Source: MFD04716-140 sp963703125 (GTDB lineage: Bacteria; Bacteroidota; Bacteroidia; Flavobacteriales; Flavobacteriaceae). From it: 64,000 bases of DNA. This document shows positions 27,476-35,780 of this stretch, in pieces. The stretch spans positions 3,162,001 to 3,226,000 of the forward strand of contig OY969790.1 of assembly GCA_963703125.1 (NCBI GenBank), read 5' to 3'. The first letter of the stretch is position 1. Every line of letters begins with the position of its first letter. The notes beneath the pieces are model-generated. The model searched no databases and was not told the DNA's origin. It saw only the letters and a program-made list of their open reading frames with translations. A program made the translations under genes and the position numbers.

Positions 27476-28147
27476 TTGAAAAGGATATTCGAAAATATCG
27501 CCAATTGGTTGGTCGGCCTGAACGAGTTGAAGGACAAGATCAAAGAGGACATTGAGGCCTTTATGAGAAGAGGTAATAATGGAATGATCGTAGCGGCGAT
27601 TGTTTTTGGAACAATTGCCGTTTTTTCATCATTTGACCTTTATAAGGACTATGGGAAAATTTGGATTGCCCTGATCCCGATTGGTCTATTTGTAATTTTC
27701 TTCTTCGTAATATTGGTTTCGGACGCCTATAAGGAAAAAACGAAGTACCGAAACCGGAGTTCGCGGATGAGACTGGTCGGTTTCCATATGGATTTTAACG
27801 AACGGATCCTTATAAGGATCTATGGCTCATTGACCCGCTATGAATTCCTCGATGAGAACCTGACCAGCTTCGCGGATTTCTATAACGTTCTCGTGCCCGA
27901 TTTCGAGGAACACGATTCAGTGTTACATTTCAACTGTACACAGCCCCAACTCAAATATATCCTGGAGAAATTCAAGCAATTTAAAAAGGGACTTCGCCTG
28001 AAAACCTTTGAGCGCTCTGAAAAAATCTACCACAAGGGAAATCTGATAACCTCTGAAGTCCTTTCAAAAAAATACAATGAGTTTCCTCCGGGAAAAGAAT
28101 TTGAGCAATTAATCGACTCTTTCTTCGATTTTTTGGGGGATAATTGA
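27476..28147 (+). CDS. membrane protein of unknown function (mobilization region)
   Basis: 223 residues from TTG 27476. Two transmembrane segments lie near residues 38-50 and 62-80 (MIVAAIVFGTIAVFSS and WIALIPIGLFVIFFFVIL). The C-terminal ~130 residues are cytosolic, charged, with no motif I recognise. It precedes the small HTH gene and the relaxase genes and is probably part of the mobilization module or cargo of the island. The start codon is uncertain. Confidence 0.6.
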   Translation: MKRIFENIANWLVGLNELKDKIKEDIEAFMRRGNNGMIVAAIVFGTIAVFSSFDLYKDYGKIWIALIPIGLFVIFFFVILVSDAYKEKTKYRNRSSRMRLVGFHMDFNERILIRIYGSLTRYEFLDENLTSFADFYNVLVPDFEEHDSVLHFNCTQPQLKYILEKFKQFKKGLRLKTFERSEKIYHKGNLITSEVLSKKYNEFPPGKEFEQLIDSFFDFLGDN

Positions 28148-28265
28148 AATTTTTGAGGGGTAGACTTCCCCTTTTCGCCCTTCCATCTGCTATCATCCAT
28201 TTACATTGCATCGCACATTTGTAACACAAACAGGCCGTATTGCGGCCAATTTAAAAGCGAAAATT

Positions 28266-28559
28266 ATGGAAACGGAAAACGACATGATAGAACTGCTAAA
28301 GGATATCAAGGGGCTTCTTTCGCATCAAAAGAAAGTGATGAACGTAGATGACCTTGTAGCCTATACGGGACTCTCAAAAAGCAAGATCTACAAACTCACT
28401 CAATTAAGATTGATACCCATGGGCGGCAACAAACACATCCGCCAGAAATTCTTCGACAAGGATATTATCGATGCCTGGCTGTTGGGCGAACCTAATCTAT
28501 CCGATGACTATTTGGATAGGCAATTCGATAAAAAATTTACTTCTACTAAGAAAAAATAA
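28266..28559 (+). CDS. small helix-turn-helix (excisionase-like) protein
   Basis: 97 residues from ATG 28266. After a coiled N-terminus comes an HTH_17/MerR-like winged helix (NVDDLVAYTGLSKSKIYKLT, then PMGGNKHIRQKFFDKDIIDAWL). This form is typical of excisionases and element regulators in Bacteroidota mobile DNA. It could be the recombination directionality factor for the tRNA-Pro integrase or a regulator of the mob genes. Good family match, role inferred. Confidence 0.78.
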   Translation: METENDMIELLKDIKGLLSHQKKVMNVDDLVAYTGLSKSKIYKLTQLRLIPMGGNKHIRQKFFDKDIIDAWLLGEPNLSDDYLDRQFDKKFTSTKKK

Positions 28560-28668
28560 TTCAATACCGATACCAATTTTCAATCCAGAAAATGATTCAT
28601 AACAGAATATGAATACAGAATTATTAAAAAGGATAATAGTAACCAATATTTATTAGTAGGTAGTAATT

Positions 28669-28724
28669 CGAGATGTGTCATTGTCATGACAAATCTCGCT
28701 TTTGCTCCCGATGGGTCGCAAAAG
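28669..28724. other. candidate oriT hairpins upstream of the mob genes
   Basis: CGAGATGTGTCAT (28669-28681) pairs with ATGACAAATCTCG (28686-28698) across a 4-nt loop with one mismatch. It is directly followed by CTTTTGC/GCAAAAG (28699-28705, 28718-28724) around a 12-nt centre. Two adjacent inverted repeats about 100 bp before a MobC-relaxase pair are what an oriT looks like. The nick site cannot be fixed from sequence alone. Confidence 0.5.
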
Positions 28725-28826
28725 AAAAGGAACTGGTAATTGGGTTTTCGATGTATAATTGAAAAAAGGGTTTTTATCGTGACTATTTTAAAAATTGGTT
28801 TGTCATAGATCATAAGAATATCAAAA

Positions 28827-29123
28827 GTGAAAAAAGAGTTCGTACAGTTCAGATGTTCCATTTATGAGAAGAAACTGCTCAGGGTCAAGGCCGACAGGAG
28901 CGGACTTTCCATAAGCGAATATTGTAGACGTGCGGCCTTTGATGATCGGATTATCGAGCGACTGACCCAAGAACAAATAGAGATGTACAAGATGCTGACC
29001 AAGTACGAAATCAACTTTAAGCGCATTGGAAACATGTACCGAAAACGCAACCCAAAACTGGCCGACGAAGTGGTACAATTGGCCAACGAGATACGCAATC
29101 ACCTATTGAGTTTCCGGAAATGA
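28827..29123 (+). CDS. MobC-like plasmid mobilization relaxosome protein
   Basis: 98 residues from GTG 28827. A ribbon-helix-helix N-terminus (VQFRCSIYEKKLLRVKADRSGLSISEYCRRAA) is followed by a helical tail (KRIGNMYRKRNP). This is the usual accessory protein that binds oriT and helps the relaxase. Its stop overlaps the relaxase start (ATGA at 29120-29123), so the two are translationally coupled. Confidence 0.85.
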   Translation: MKKEFVQFRCSIYEKKLLRVKADRSGLSISEYCRRAAFDDRIIERLTQEQIEMYKMLTKYEINFKRIGNMYRKRNPKLADEVVQLANEIRNHLLSFRK

Positions 29124-29989
29124 TCGGCCTTGGAAAATCCATATCGCATACAGGAGCTTCCATGGGCTATGGGTGGGACCAGGAAAAGGAAGCGGAAGTA
29201 GTCTATCGCCAACATCTGTCCGGGGACAATCCCAAGGAGATTACCCAAGAATTCAAGATCATACAATCGCAAAACCACAGATGTGAAAAGAACACCCTCA
29301 GTTTTGTACTGAGTCCCACCATAGCCGATGGCCGGGAACTGAAGCAAAAGGAATTAACGGAAATAACGGAACGATTTTTCAAGGAAATGAGATTACAGGA
29401 ACGACAGGCCATTGCATTCGTGCATCGGAACATGAGCCATGTACATATCCACCTGTACGTGAACCGGATAAATTTTGAGGGAAAAGCGTATAAGGACAAC
29501 TATATCGGAAAGCGGAGCCAGCTCGCCGCCGAGAACGTGGCAAGGCAATTGGGACTGACAACGGTCAGGGAGGTTCAACAAGAAAAATTGGAGAAGGTCA
29601 AGGATATACGGGCGGAAATAAAACAAATCCATGAAAAGGTCATGACGGAAATGAGACCCAAAGATTTTGACTTGTATATCAAGTATATGAAACAAAGTGA
29701 TGTGGAAGTCGTTCCGAGTATCAACAAACAGAACCAACTTCAGGGTTTTCGATTCGAGTATAATGGAGAAAGCTTAAAAGGAAGCCATGTACACCGCTCC
29801 ATGTCCATGGGAAGAATAGCCGAACAAATCGGGCTGGATAGAACGGTTGTACAAAAAATTGCCAAGGACAATTCAATGAGTTTGCTTGGGAAGACCGTAG
29901 GGGTATCGCCGAAAATGGTGGCGACCTTGGCACAGAAGGCCATCAAATTGGCCGTCAAAAAATCGATAGGACTAGGAATGGAAATGTAA
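29120..29989 (+). CDS. relaxase/mobilization nuclease (MobA-like)
   Basis: 289 residues. The metal-binding HUH-type motif is HVHIHLYVNRI (about residues 111-121), with a SFVLSPTIADG motif upstream and the catalytic tyrosine expected in the N-terminal third (Y17 and Y29 are candidates). The size is short compared with many relaxases; there is no helicase or primase domain. It would nick oriT and lead the DNA strand through a conjugation channel supplied by another element. A C-terminal helical region follows. It overlaps the MobC-like gene. Confidence 0.88.
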   Translation: MIGLGKSISHTGASMGYGWDQEKEAEVVYRQHLSGDNPKEITQEFKIIQSQNHRCEKNTLSFVLSPTIADGRELKQKELTEITERFFKEMRLQERQAIAFVHRNMSHVHIHLYVNRINFEGKAYKDNYIGKRSQLAAENVARQLGLTTVREVQQEKLEKVKDIRAEIKQIHEKVMTEMRPKDFDLYIKYMKQSDVEVVPSINKQNQLQGFRFEYNGESLKGSHVHRSMSMGRIAEQIGLDRTVVQKIAKDNSMSLLGKTVGVSPKMVATLAQKAIKLAVKKSIGLGMEM

Positions 29990-29993
29990 TAGT

Positions 29994-30461
29994 ATGGCAA
30001 GGCTGGACGAAATTATGGAAGTGTTTACCCAAGAAATATCGGGGTTCAACAATTCCATTGGCAAACTGGAGGAACTTTCCGAAAAGTTCAACAACTTAAA
30101 AATCGAAACGGACACCTCGAAATTGGAATCCCGTATAAACGACCTTTTAAGGTCGCAACTGAGTTCAGTTGGTTCTTATGAAAATCGCATGGAAGAAGTC
30201 CTGAAAAAGATAGAGAAATCGAGATGGGCACCAAAATGGGAGCTTGCGTTGCTCTATATCTATCTAATTATCAATACTAGTGCGTTTGGTTACTTTGGCT
30301 ATTATTTTATCAATTATGATTTGAAAATGCAGGATGCCGTTCGTGCGGCTAGACAGGAAGGTCTTGGCAGGGCAAGGGGCTATTTCGAAGATCACGAAGT
30401 CATCTACAAAGATTTTGAAAGGTGGGCCAAAAAGCAGGATAGCGTTCCAAATCGAGAGTAG
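29994..30461 (+). CDS. coiled-coil membrane protein of the mob module
   Basis: 155 residues, four bases after the relaxase stop. The N-terminal ~75 residues are a coiled coil (FNNSIGKLEELSEKFNNLK ...), followed by one transmembrane segment (LALLYIYLIINTSAFGYFGYYF) and a charged cytosolic tail. Such proteins are frequent third genes in Bacteroidota mobilization operons and may couple the relaxosome to the membrane channel. No domain name is certain. Confidence 0.7.
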   Translation: MARLDEIMEVFTQEISGFNNSIGKLEELSEKFNNLKIETDTSKLESRINDLLRSQLSSVGSYENRMEEVLKKIEKSRWAPKWELALLYIYLIINTSAFGYFGYYFINYDLKMQDAVRAARQEGLGRARGYFEDHEVIYKDFERWAKKQDSVPNRE

Positions 30462-30881
30462 GGGTGCGCCCTATCCGGTTTTTGCTTAACGCTAATCTGC
30501 CGGAATCGCTACAAAAACCGGACAGGATCCACGCGCAAAGTTTAGGGGTAAGGATTTGGGACCGACTTACCATAAAAATTTACTATCGAAATATGGTTGA
30601 ACAAACTGGTTTGGTTAATAGGAATTTGTTCCCTTACGGCCCCATTTCGCGAGCAGGGCTAATCTTGGTTCAGCACGCTAGGCTAATTTTAGTACAATAT
30701 TTACCCTGACTTTGTTACAAATATTGAAAAGATTACTCTTTCGCTGTTAGAAATAATCGTGGAAATTTTGCTATAAGCTCACTTTAAAAGATGATTACTC
30801 ATTGATTTTTAAGATAATTTTTGATTGAAATGAGTATTAATATCCCCAAAATTGCTATATTTGGGGAAAATATTACCCATT
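30462..30881. other. gap between mob module and hip operon: inverted and direct repeats
   Basis: No gene is supported; a weak 81-codon frame is judged spurious. An inverted repeat TCCGGTTTTTG/CAAAAACCGGA (30474-30484, 30512-30522) with a long loop closes the mob operon. Two degenerate copies of an AGGGCTAATTTTGG-like sequence lie at about 30654-30712; a third copy lies beyond the toxin-antitoxin genes at 33370-33405. Confidence 0.45.
30843..30867 (+). promoter_or_regulatory. hip operon promoter/operator
   Basis: TCCCCAAA (30843-30850) and TTTGGGGA (30860-30867) form a perfect 8-bp inverted repeat that overlaps a TATATTTG -7 box (30856-30863), 15 bp before the antitoxin ATG. This is the expected arrangement for autorepression by a HipB-type antitoxin. 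Confidence 0.65.
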
Positions 30882-31169
30882 ATGAAAAATAAGAAAGCGG
30901 TCCTTTTTCCAAAATATCAGAGGATAATGGGGCAATTAGGGGAGAATATAAAGCTTGCCCGTAAACGAAGAAAGTTTACCACTATTCAAGTATCTGAACG
31001 AGCAGGTATAGATAGAAAGACTTTGTATCAGATAGAAAAGGGGAATTCAAAGGTCGCGATTGGTTCATATTTTAATGTTCTGATTGCACTTGGTTTGCAA
31101 GATGATTTCTTGAAGTTGGCAACAGATGACGAATTCGGAAGAAAACTACAGGACTTAGATTTATTATAA
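30882..31169 (+). CDS. HipB-like antitoxin (Xre family)
   Basis: 95 residues from ATG 30882. The central part is an Xre-type helix-turn-helix (LGENIKLARKRRKFTTIQVSERAG then DRKTLYQIEKGNSKVAIGSYF). It is followed nine bases later by the HipA-like toxin. It would neutralise the toxin and repress the operon through the inverted repeat at 30843-30867. Confidence 0.88.
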   Translation: MKNKKAVLFPKYQRIMGQLGENIKLARKRRKFTTIQVSERAGIDRKTLYQIEKGNSKVAIGSYFNVLIALGLQDDFLKLATDDEFGRKLQDLDLL

Positions 31170-31178
31170 CAGGGAAGA

Positions 31179-32465
31179 ATGGTACAAGGTAAATTTGAAA
31201 TATACGTTTATGCACATTGGCAAGGAATGCCAGAAGCTAAGATCATAGGTGTTTTGGCAGCACATCATGCTAAAGGCAAGAAAGCATTCAGCTTTGAATA
31301 TGATAAGGGTTGGATAAAATCTGAACAACAACAATTGTTGGACCCTGATATCCAATTTTATTCCGGTCCACAATACCCAAATAAGAAGGAAAATTTTGGT
31401 GCCTTTTTAGACAGCATGCCAGATACCTGGGGAAGAACCTTGATGAAAAGACGTGCAGCCCAACTAGCTAATGAGAAAGATCTAAAAGCTACTACTTTGT
31501 ATGAAATCGATTATCTGCTTGGAGTTTATGACGAATGTAGAATGGGAGCCTTACGTTTTAAAACAAACCGTGACGGACCATTTTTGGATAATAATGAAGA
31601 GAATCCTACCCCCCCTTGGACGTCAGTGAGGGAACTACAAGAAGCTGCCAAGCATTTTGAGAATGACACCGATAATAAAGAAGTAAAAAAATGGTTGGCC
31701 GTTCTAATGGCCCCAGGATCTTCTTTGGGTGGAGCAAGACCCAAGGCCAATATTTTGGATGAACATGGAAATCTTTGGATAGCAAAATTTCCTTCAAAGA
31801 ATGATATTATAGACAAAGGAGCATGGGAATTTTTGGCATATCGATTGGCAATAAATTGTGGAATCGAAATGGCACCCTCCAGAATTGAAAAAATTACCGG
31901 TAACTATCATACCTTTTTTACACAACGTTTTGATAGGATCAGGAAAGAACGTATCCATTTTTCCTCAGCCATGACCATGACAGGGAATAATGAGGATACT
32001 ATCCGGGATAGCCCAGCAAGTTATCTGGACATTGCCGAATTCATCCAAACAAATGGGGTAAACATTGATAAAAATTTACATCAATTATGGCAACGGATTG
32101 TTTTTAATATTGTGGTTTCCAATACGGATGATCATTTGCGAAACCATGGTTTTATCCTAACCCCAAAAGGTTGGAAACTTTCCCCTGCCTATGACATAAA
32201 TCCGTCCATAGATAAAGATGGATTGGCACTTAATATTGACATGGAGAACAATGCTTTGGATTTGGAGCTGGCAAAAAGGGTAGGGGAGTACTTTCGTTTG
32301 GATGATAAACAAATGGATACCATTATTGAAGAAGTGATGGCCTCGGTTAGTCAATGGAAAAAGATTGCCAATGAAATCGGAATTCCAAGGGCGGAGCAAG
32401 AATTAATGGCAGCGGCATTTATGGATAATAATACTGGATTTCGTTTTGAGGGATATATCCGGTGA
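31179..32465 (+). CDS. HipA family toxin kinase
   Basis: 428 residues. HipA features in order: an N-terminal beta domain, the glycine-rich loop SSLGGARPKANI with an ATP-binding lysine in LWIAKF, the catalytic loop NIVVSNTDDHLRNHGF, and the metal-binding YDINPS. Known HipA enzymes phosphorylate aminoacyl-tRNA synthetases such as GltX and induce dormancy. Together with the HipB-like gene it forms a type II addiction pair that would stabilise the island. Confidence 0.92.
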   Translation: MVQGKFEIYVYAHWQGMPEAKIIGVLAAHHAKGKKAFSFEYDKGWIKSEQQQLLDPDIQFYSGPQYPNKKENFGAFLDSMPDTWGRTLMKRRAAQLANEKDLKATTLYEIDYLLGVYDECRMGALRFKTNRDGPFLDNNEENPTPPWTSVRELQEAAKHFENDTDNKEVKKWLAVLMAPGSSLGGARPKANILDEHGNLWIAKFPSKNDIIDKGAWEFLAYRLAINCGIEMAPSRIEKITGNYHTFFTQRFDRIRKERIHFSSAMTMTGNNEDTIRDSPASYLDIAEFIQTNGVNIDKNLHQLWQRIVFNIVVSNTDDHLRNHGFILTPKGWKLSPAYDINPSIDKDGLALNIDMENNALDLELAKRVGEYFRLDDKQMDTIIEEVMASVSQWKKIANEIGIPRAEQELMAAAFMDNNTGFRFEGYIR

Positions 32466-32599
32466 AGACTATCGATTTTTTGAAGCTCATATTTTCTTCT
32501 ATAAGTCTTTCTTTTAAAGGGCCATCTCCAACTATCACGAGTTTGAGAGAAACGGAGATTTCGGATAATAAGTTTTTAAAAGCCTCCAAAAGTACATTA

Positions 32600-32881
32600 T
32601 TATTTTCTTGGCTTTCTTTTCATATGAAGTACCGCATGCACATATACGATATCATTTTCTAAAGTGTAGTGTATTCCGTAAGGGAAGCGTTTTGTAAATA
32701 CTATTTTTATATTGCGATAACGCTTTTGAAAATGTCCGGGATTTTTTGAAATTCGTTCGAGTTCATCATCCAGTCGTTCAAAGAAATCCTGAGAAAGTCC
32801 TTCTTTTTCTTCCTCATACCATTTAAGAGCTTCCAATATATCCAATTCCGCTCCTGGTTTGATGATGACTTTATGCGCCAT
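32600..32881 (-). CDS. RelE/ParE family toxin
   Basis: 93 residues. The pattern VIIKPGAELDILEALKWYEE, then GLSQDFFERLDDELERISKNP and RKFPYG-like KRFPYGIHY, is typical of RelE/ParE plasmid-stabilisation toxins. It follows its antitoxin gene with an 11-bp overlap and is convergent with hipA. Whether it cuts mRNA or poisons gyrase is not evident. Confidence 0.87.
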   Translation of the reverse strand: MAHKVIIKPGAELDILEALKWYEEEKEGLSQDFFERLDDELERISKNPGHFQKRYRNIKIVFTKRFPYGIHYTLENDIVYVHAVLHMKRKPRK

Positions 32882-33110
32882 ATTTCTTGCGCAATTCTGG
32901 TTTTAGGATTTTCCAATCTTTTCCCGCATCTGGACTGGATTTATGGTCGGCCAAACGCTGGTCAAGCAGTACCCGATGTTCTTCTGAGATTTCGTAATTG
33001 CTTTCCTCTTCTTGGTACGTTTCCACAAGTGCCTTTATCAACTTAAGCAAACGATCGTCGGCATTGTCGATATAATTGAGTACACTTTTTTTCAAATCTA
33101 GCGTTGCCAT
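32871..33110 (-). CDS. addiction-module antitoxin for the RelE/ParE toxin
   Basis: 79 residues with an acidic helical core (LKKSVLNYIDNADDRLLKLIKAL) and a C-terminal toxin-binding stretch (EHRVLLDQRLADHKSSPDAGKDW) of the addiction-module family found beside RelE-like toxins. It overlaps the toxin gene by 11 bp, a usual antitoxin-first order. Confidence 0.82.
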   Translation of the reverse strand: MATLDLKKSVLNYIDNADDRLLKLIKALVETYQEEESNYEISEEHRVLLDQRLADHKSSPDAGKDWKILKPELRKKYGA

Positions 33111-33789
33111 ATCTACTTTCTTTAAATATAAAGATACAATTTCTGATACACAGTTTCTTTTTTTAATGATGACGGGTGAAAAAGGAAGACTACTTTTTTT
33201 ACAATTGTTCTAAATACAAGAACGATCTGCGCTTGAAATGTAAAATTAATAAATTGGTTCGATAAATTGGATTTAGTGCCCTGCAGGGCACTTTTTGTGG
33301 ATAGGGGGAAGGAAGAAACGGGGCGGGTTTGAAATATTCCAGCACCCAATTTCATCATGTTTTACATACAGGGCTAATTTTGGAACAACACTTACCCTTA
33401 CTCTTTGGGGCTTAAGGATGATTTTTCAAAATTGGCGGCCGATGATGAATTGGGTCGATAAAAACCTTAAATTTCGACATATTAAGAAGACATGTCGATG
33501 GCATAGACATATCGTCATTTCAACTCCTTGTAAATTGGTTTTGTAGGTGATGGTTTAAAAGGTGCTTTTGGATTGCTTTCTTGGATATATTACACTGCCA
33601 TAATTTTGTCCCATAAAACGTTAATTAACGAAACTATTAAAAAGCACCATATTTGGGACGCTCCCGTCCAAAGAGTTTCACTTTTGCAAGAATGGCCTCA
33701 TAAAAAGGCCGTTTTAAAATACATTCAACAGATGCTCAATACTAGTTGCTACTACCGATTTCAAGATGTTGTACCGTTGAGGACAAAAC
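33111..33789. other. non-coding gap between toxin-antitoxin genes and the LytTR system
   Basis: About 680 bp. It holds one copy of the AGGGCTAATTTTGG-like repeat (33370-33405) and a cluster of GACATAT/GACATGTCG elements at 33477-33510. Open frames here (for example 33573-33857) lack a plausible composition or start, and one overlaps the response regulator. It may be a decayed junction between two island segments. Confidence 0.4.
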
Positions 33790-34512
33790 CTACCTACTCA
33801 AAATCTTTTTGGTCACAAATTCCTCAAAAAAGAAATCCCGATAAATATTCCCAATAGGAATTTCGTTTTCCCCTATATATACAGTATTGTTGTCAACAGA
33901 ATCCATATGCTTGATATTGATAATATAGGACTTACTGACCCTGACAAATACGTTCTTTGGCAGTTGATCGTAAATGGTTTTAATGTTCATGGCCGTTACC
34001 AATTTTTGACCTTCGGTGTGTAACACAACGTAATCCTTTAGACCGGCAATAAATAAGATATCCTTGAAATAGGTCCTGAATATCTTACGGTCGGCCTTTA
34101 CAAAAAAGTGGTCGTCCGCAATATCCTCAATCTTATTGTCACCATTACTTGATTTGAGCAATCTGGAATAGGTCTGGGCCTTCTGCACCCCCTTTTTGAA
34201 CCTTTGGAGTTTTATAGGTTTAATCAGGTAGTCTATGGCGTCCACTTCGTAGCTGTCAGTTGCAAATTCTGAATATGCAGTAGTAAATATTACGAATGTC
34301 TCCTTTGGGATGGTTTTTGCAAAATCCAGCCCATTGGTTCCCGGCATCTGAATATCTAGGAATACAAGATCTACATTGTTCTTGGATAAAAATTTCTTGG
34401 CGGACGCGGAACTATTACAAGAACCTATCAGTTCCAAATTTTCTGTCTGATCTACCAATATTTCAATTGCTTCCCTAGCCAAGGGTTCGTCATCGACTAT
34501 TATACAATTCAT
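33790..34512 (-). CDS. LytTR-family response regulator
   Basis: 240 residues. The receiver domain has the acidic pocket (IIVDDEP), the phospho-acceptor Asp in LVFLDIQMPG and the lysine in YLIKPI. The C-terminal LytTR DNA-binding domain runs from about residue 135 (HFFVKADRKIFRT ... FVRVSKSYIINI). It overlaps the histidine kinase gene (ATGA) and is divergent, across the kinase gene, from the TonB receptor gene, which it probably controls. Confidence 0.92.
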   Translation of the reverse strand: MNCIIVDDEPLAREAIEILVDQTENLELIGSCNSSASAKKFLSKNNVDLVFLDIQMPGTNGLDFAKTIPKETFVIFTTAYSEFATDSYEVDAIDYLIKPIKLQRFKKGVQKAQTYSRLLKSSNGDNKIEDIADDHFFVKADRKIFRTYFKDILFIAGLKDYVVLHTEGQKLVTAMNIKTIYDQLPKNVFVRVSKSYIINIKHMDSVDNNTVYIGENEIPIGNIYRDFFFEEFVTKKILSR

Positions 34513-35555
34513 AATTGTAGCATTAAGGTCACACTAAACAACTCCCTGGTATCCTCGATTCTTAACGTATGGGTAGCCGGAAACATAAGTTCCAACCTTC
34601 TTTTTACATTTACAAGTCCCAAGCCCCCAGTAGTTCTCTTTACAGTTTTTAAAATGGGTTTTGAATTGATACATTTGAAGTAAAGTTCGTTATTTATTAC
34701 GGTAAAAAACAAATTAACATAGGATGGTTTGGCCGGATCGTTATTATGCTTCACCGCATTCTCCACAAATGAAATGAACAACAAGGGAGGAATCTGTATG
34801 CCGTTTAAGTCTCCCTCCTTGGATATCACAAAATCAAAATTATCGCGCCTCACTTTTTCAAGGTTTAAGAAATCTTCCAAAAAATGGATATCGGAGGTGA
34901 GAAAAACCTTTTCCCTTGCACTGTCATATAATTGGTACCGTAACAGATCTCCCAACTTGACCAGGACCTGAGATGCCTTTTCTGGATCTTTTTTGGTAAG
35001 TACATTTGCATTGTTAAGCATATTGAAAAGGAAATGTGGGTTGATCTGGTTCTTCAATTGTTCCAGTTCGGAGGATGCCTTGGCCCTTTCCAGCTCAAAT
35101 ATCAATTGTTTGTCCATTATCCACTTCTGAAACAGTTTTATGGAAGATGAGGCCGCAATAAGAACAAAGATAAGCGTGCAGAACAAGGGAACGTTCACCC
35201 CATCGAGGCTGAAATTGACAGCAATGAGGTAGTAGCCTCCAATGTAAAGCGCCGTCGAAAGAACAACAGTCGACAAAACGGATAGGCAGTACAGAACGTA
35301 CCTGTTCCTGAACATAAGTTTGGGCACCAAAAGGTTCATATTGGTATAGAACAAAAGAAAAAAAAACAAAAGGTTCAGGGTAGGGTTTCCCAATTCGGAA
35401 CCGCTACTATAAAGTACGAGAGTAATTGGAAGAATCAGTAAAAGATGGCGGTACAGCCGGTACTTGGGATATACCAAAAATTGAAGGGCCCAGTTTTCGT
35501 TGAGAAATGGTTCGGGTAAAGATTTATCCATATTCATAGTATATATAACAAACAA
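34509..35555 (-). CDS. LytS/YehU-type sensor histidine kinase
   Basis: 348 residues (an internal ATG eight codons in could also start). Four transmembrane segments in the first ~160 residues are followed by the His_kinase domain (QINPHFLFNMLNN, with the phosphorylated histidine) and a degenerate HATPase (FVENAVKHNN, TGGLGLVNVKRRLE). It pairs with the LytTR regulator just downstream. The signal is unknown. It is divergent from the TonB receptor gene with 225 bp between. Confidence 0.92.
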   Translation of the reverse strand: MFVIYTMNMDKSLPEPFLNENWALQFLVYPKYRLYRHLLLILPITLVLYSSGSELGNPTLNLLFFFLLFYTNMNLLVPKLMFRNRYVLYCLSVLSTVVLSTALYIGGYYLIAVNFSLDGVNVPLFCTLIFVLIAASSSIKLFQKWIMDKQLIFELERAKASSELEQLKNQINPHFLFNMLNNANVLTKKDPEKASQVLVKLGDLLRYQLYDSAREKVFLTSDIHFLEDFLNLEKVRRDNFDFVISKEGDLNGIQIPPLLFISFVENAVKHNNDPAKPSYVNLFFTVINNELYFKCINSKPILKTVKRTTGGLGLVNVKRRLELMFPATHTLRIEDTRELFSVTLMLQL

Positions 35556-35780
35556 AATTAACCCTTAGGAGAGAGGTGCCACACAATTTATACCAAAGCA
35601 CCCTGTTTTTATACAAAAAATTCCTTTAAACCTTCTCTTTCCTCATTCTTTGATAAATCTCGGTTTTAATCTTCACAAGTTCATTTTGATATAAAAAAGA
35701 ACGCATTTCGTATAAATCAAAAAAAGTAGGTTCTTCAAAATAATAGTTTCGTCCAAAATTGTAATTCCTAAATTTTTAAA

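Noticed and set aside
30464..30709. 81-codon frame after the mob operon
   Set aside because: It covers the inverted repeat and the tandem GGGCTAAT repeats; its end is made of repeat translation (AGLILVQHARLILVQYLP). No family likeness.
33573..33857. 94-codon frame next to the LytTR gene
   Set aside because: It overlaps the end of the response regulator on the other strand and has no domain or translation signal.
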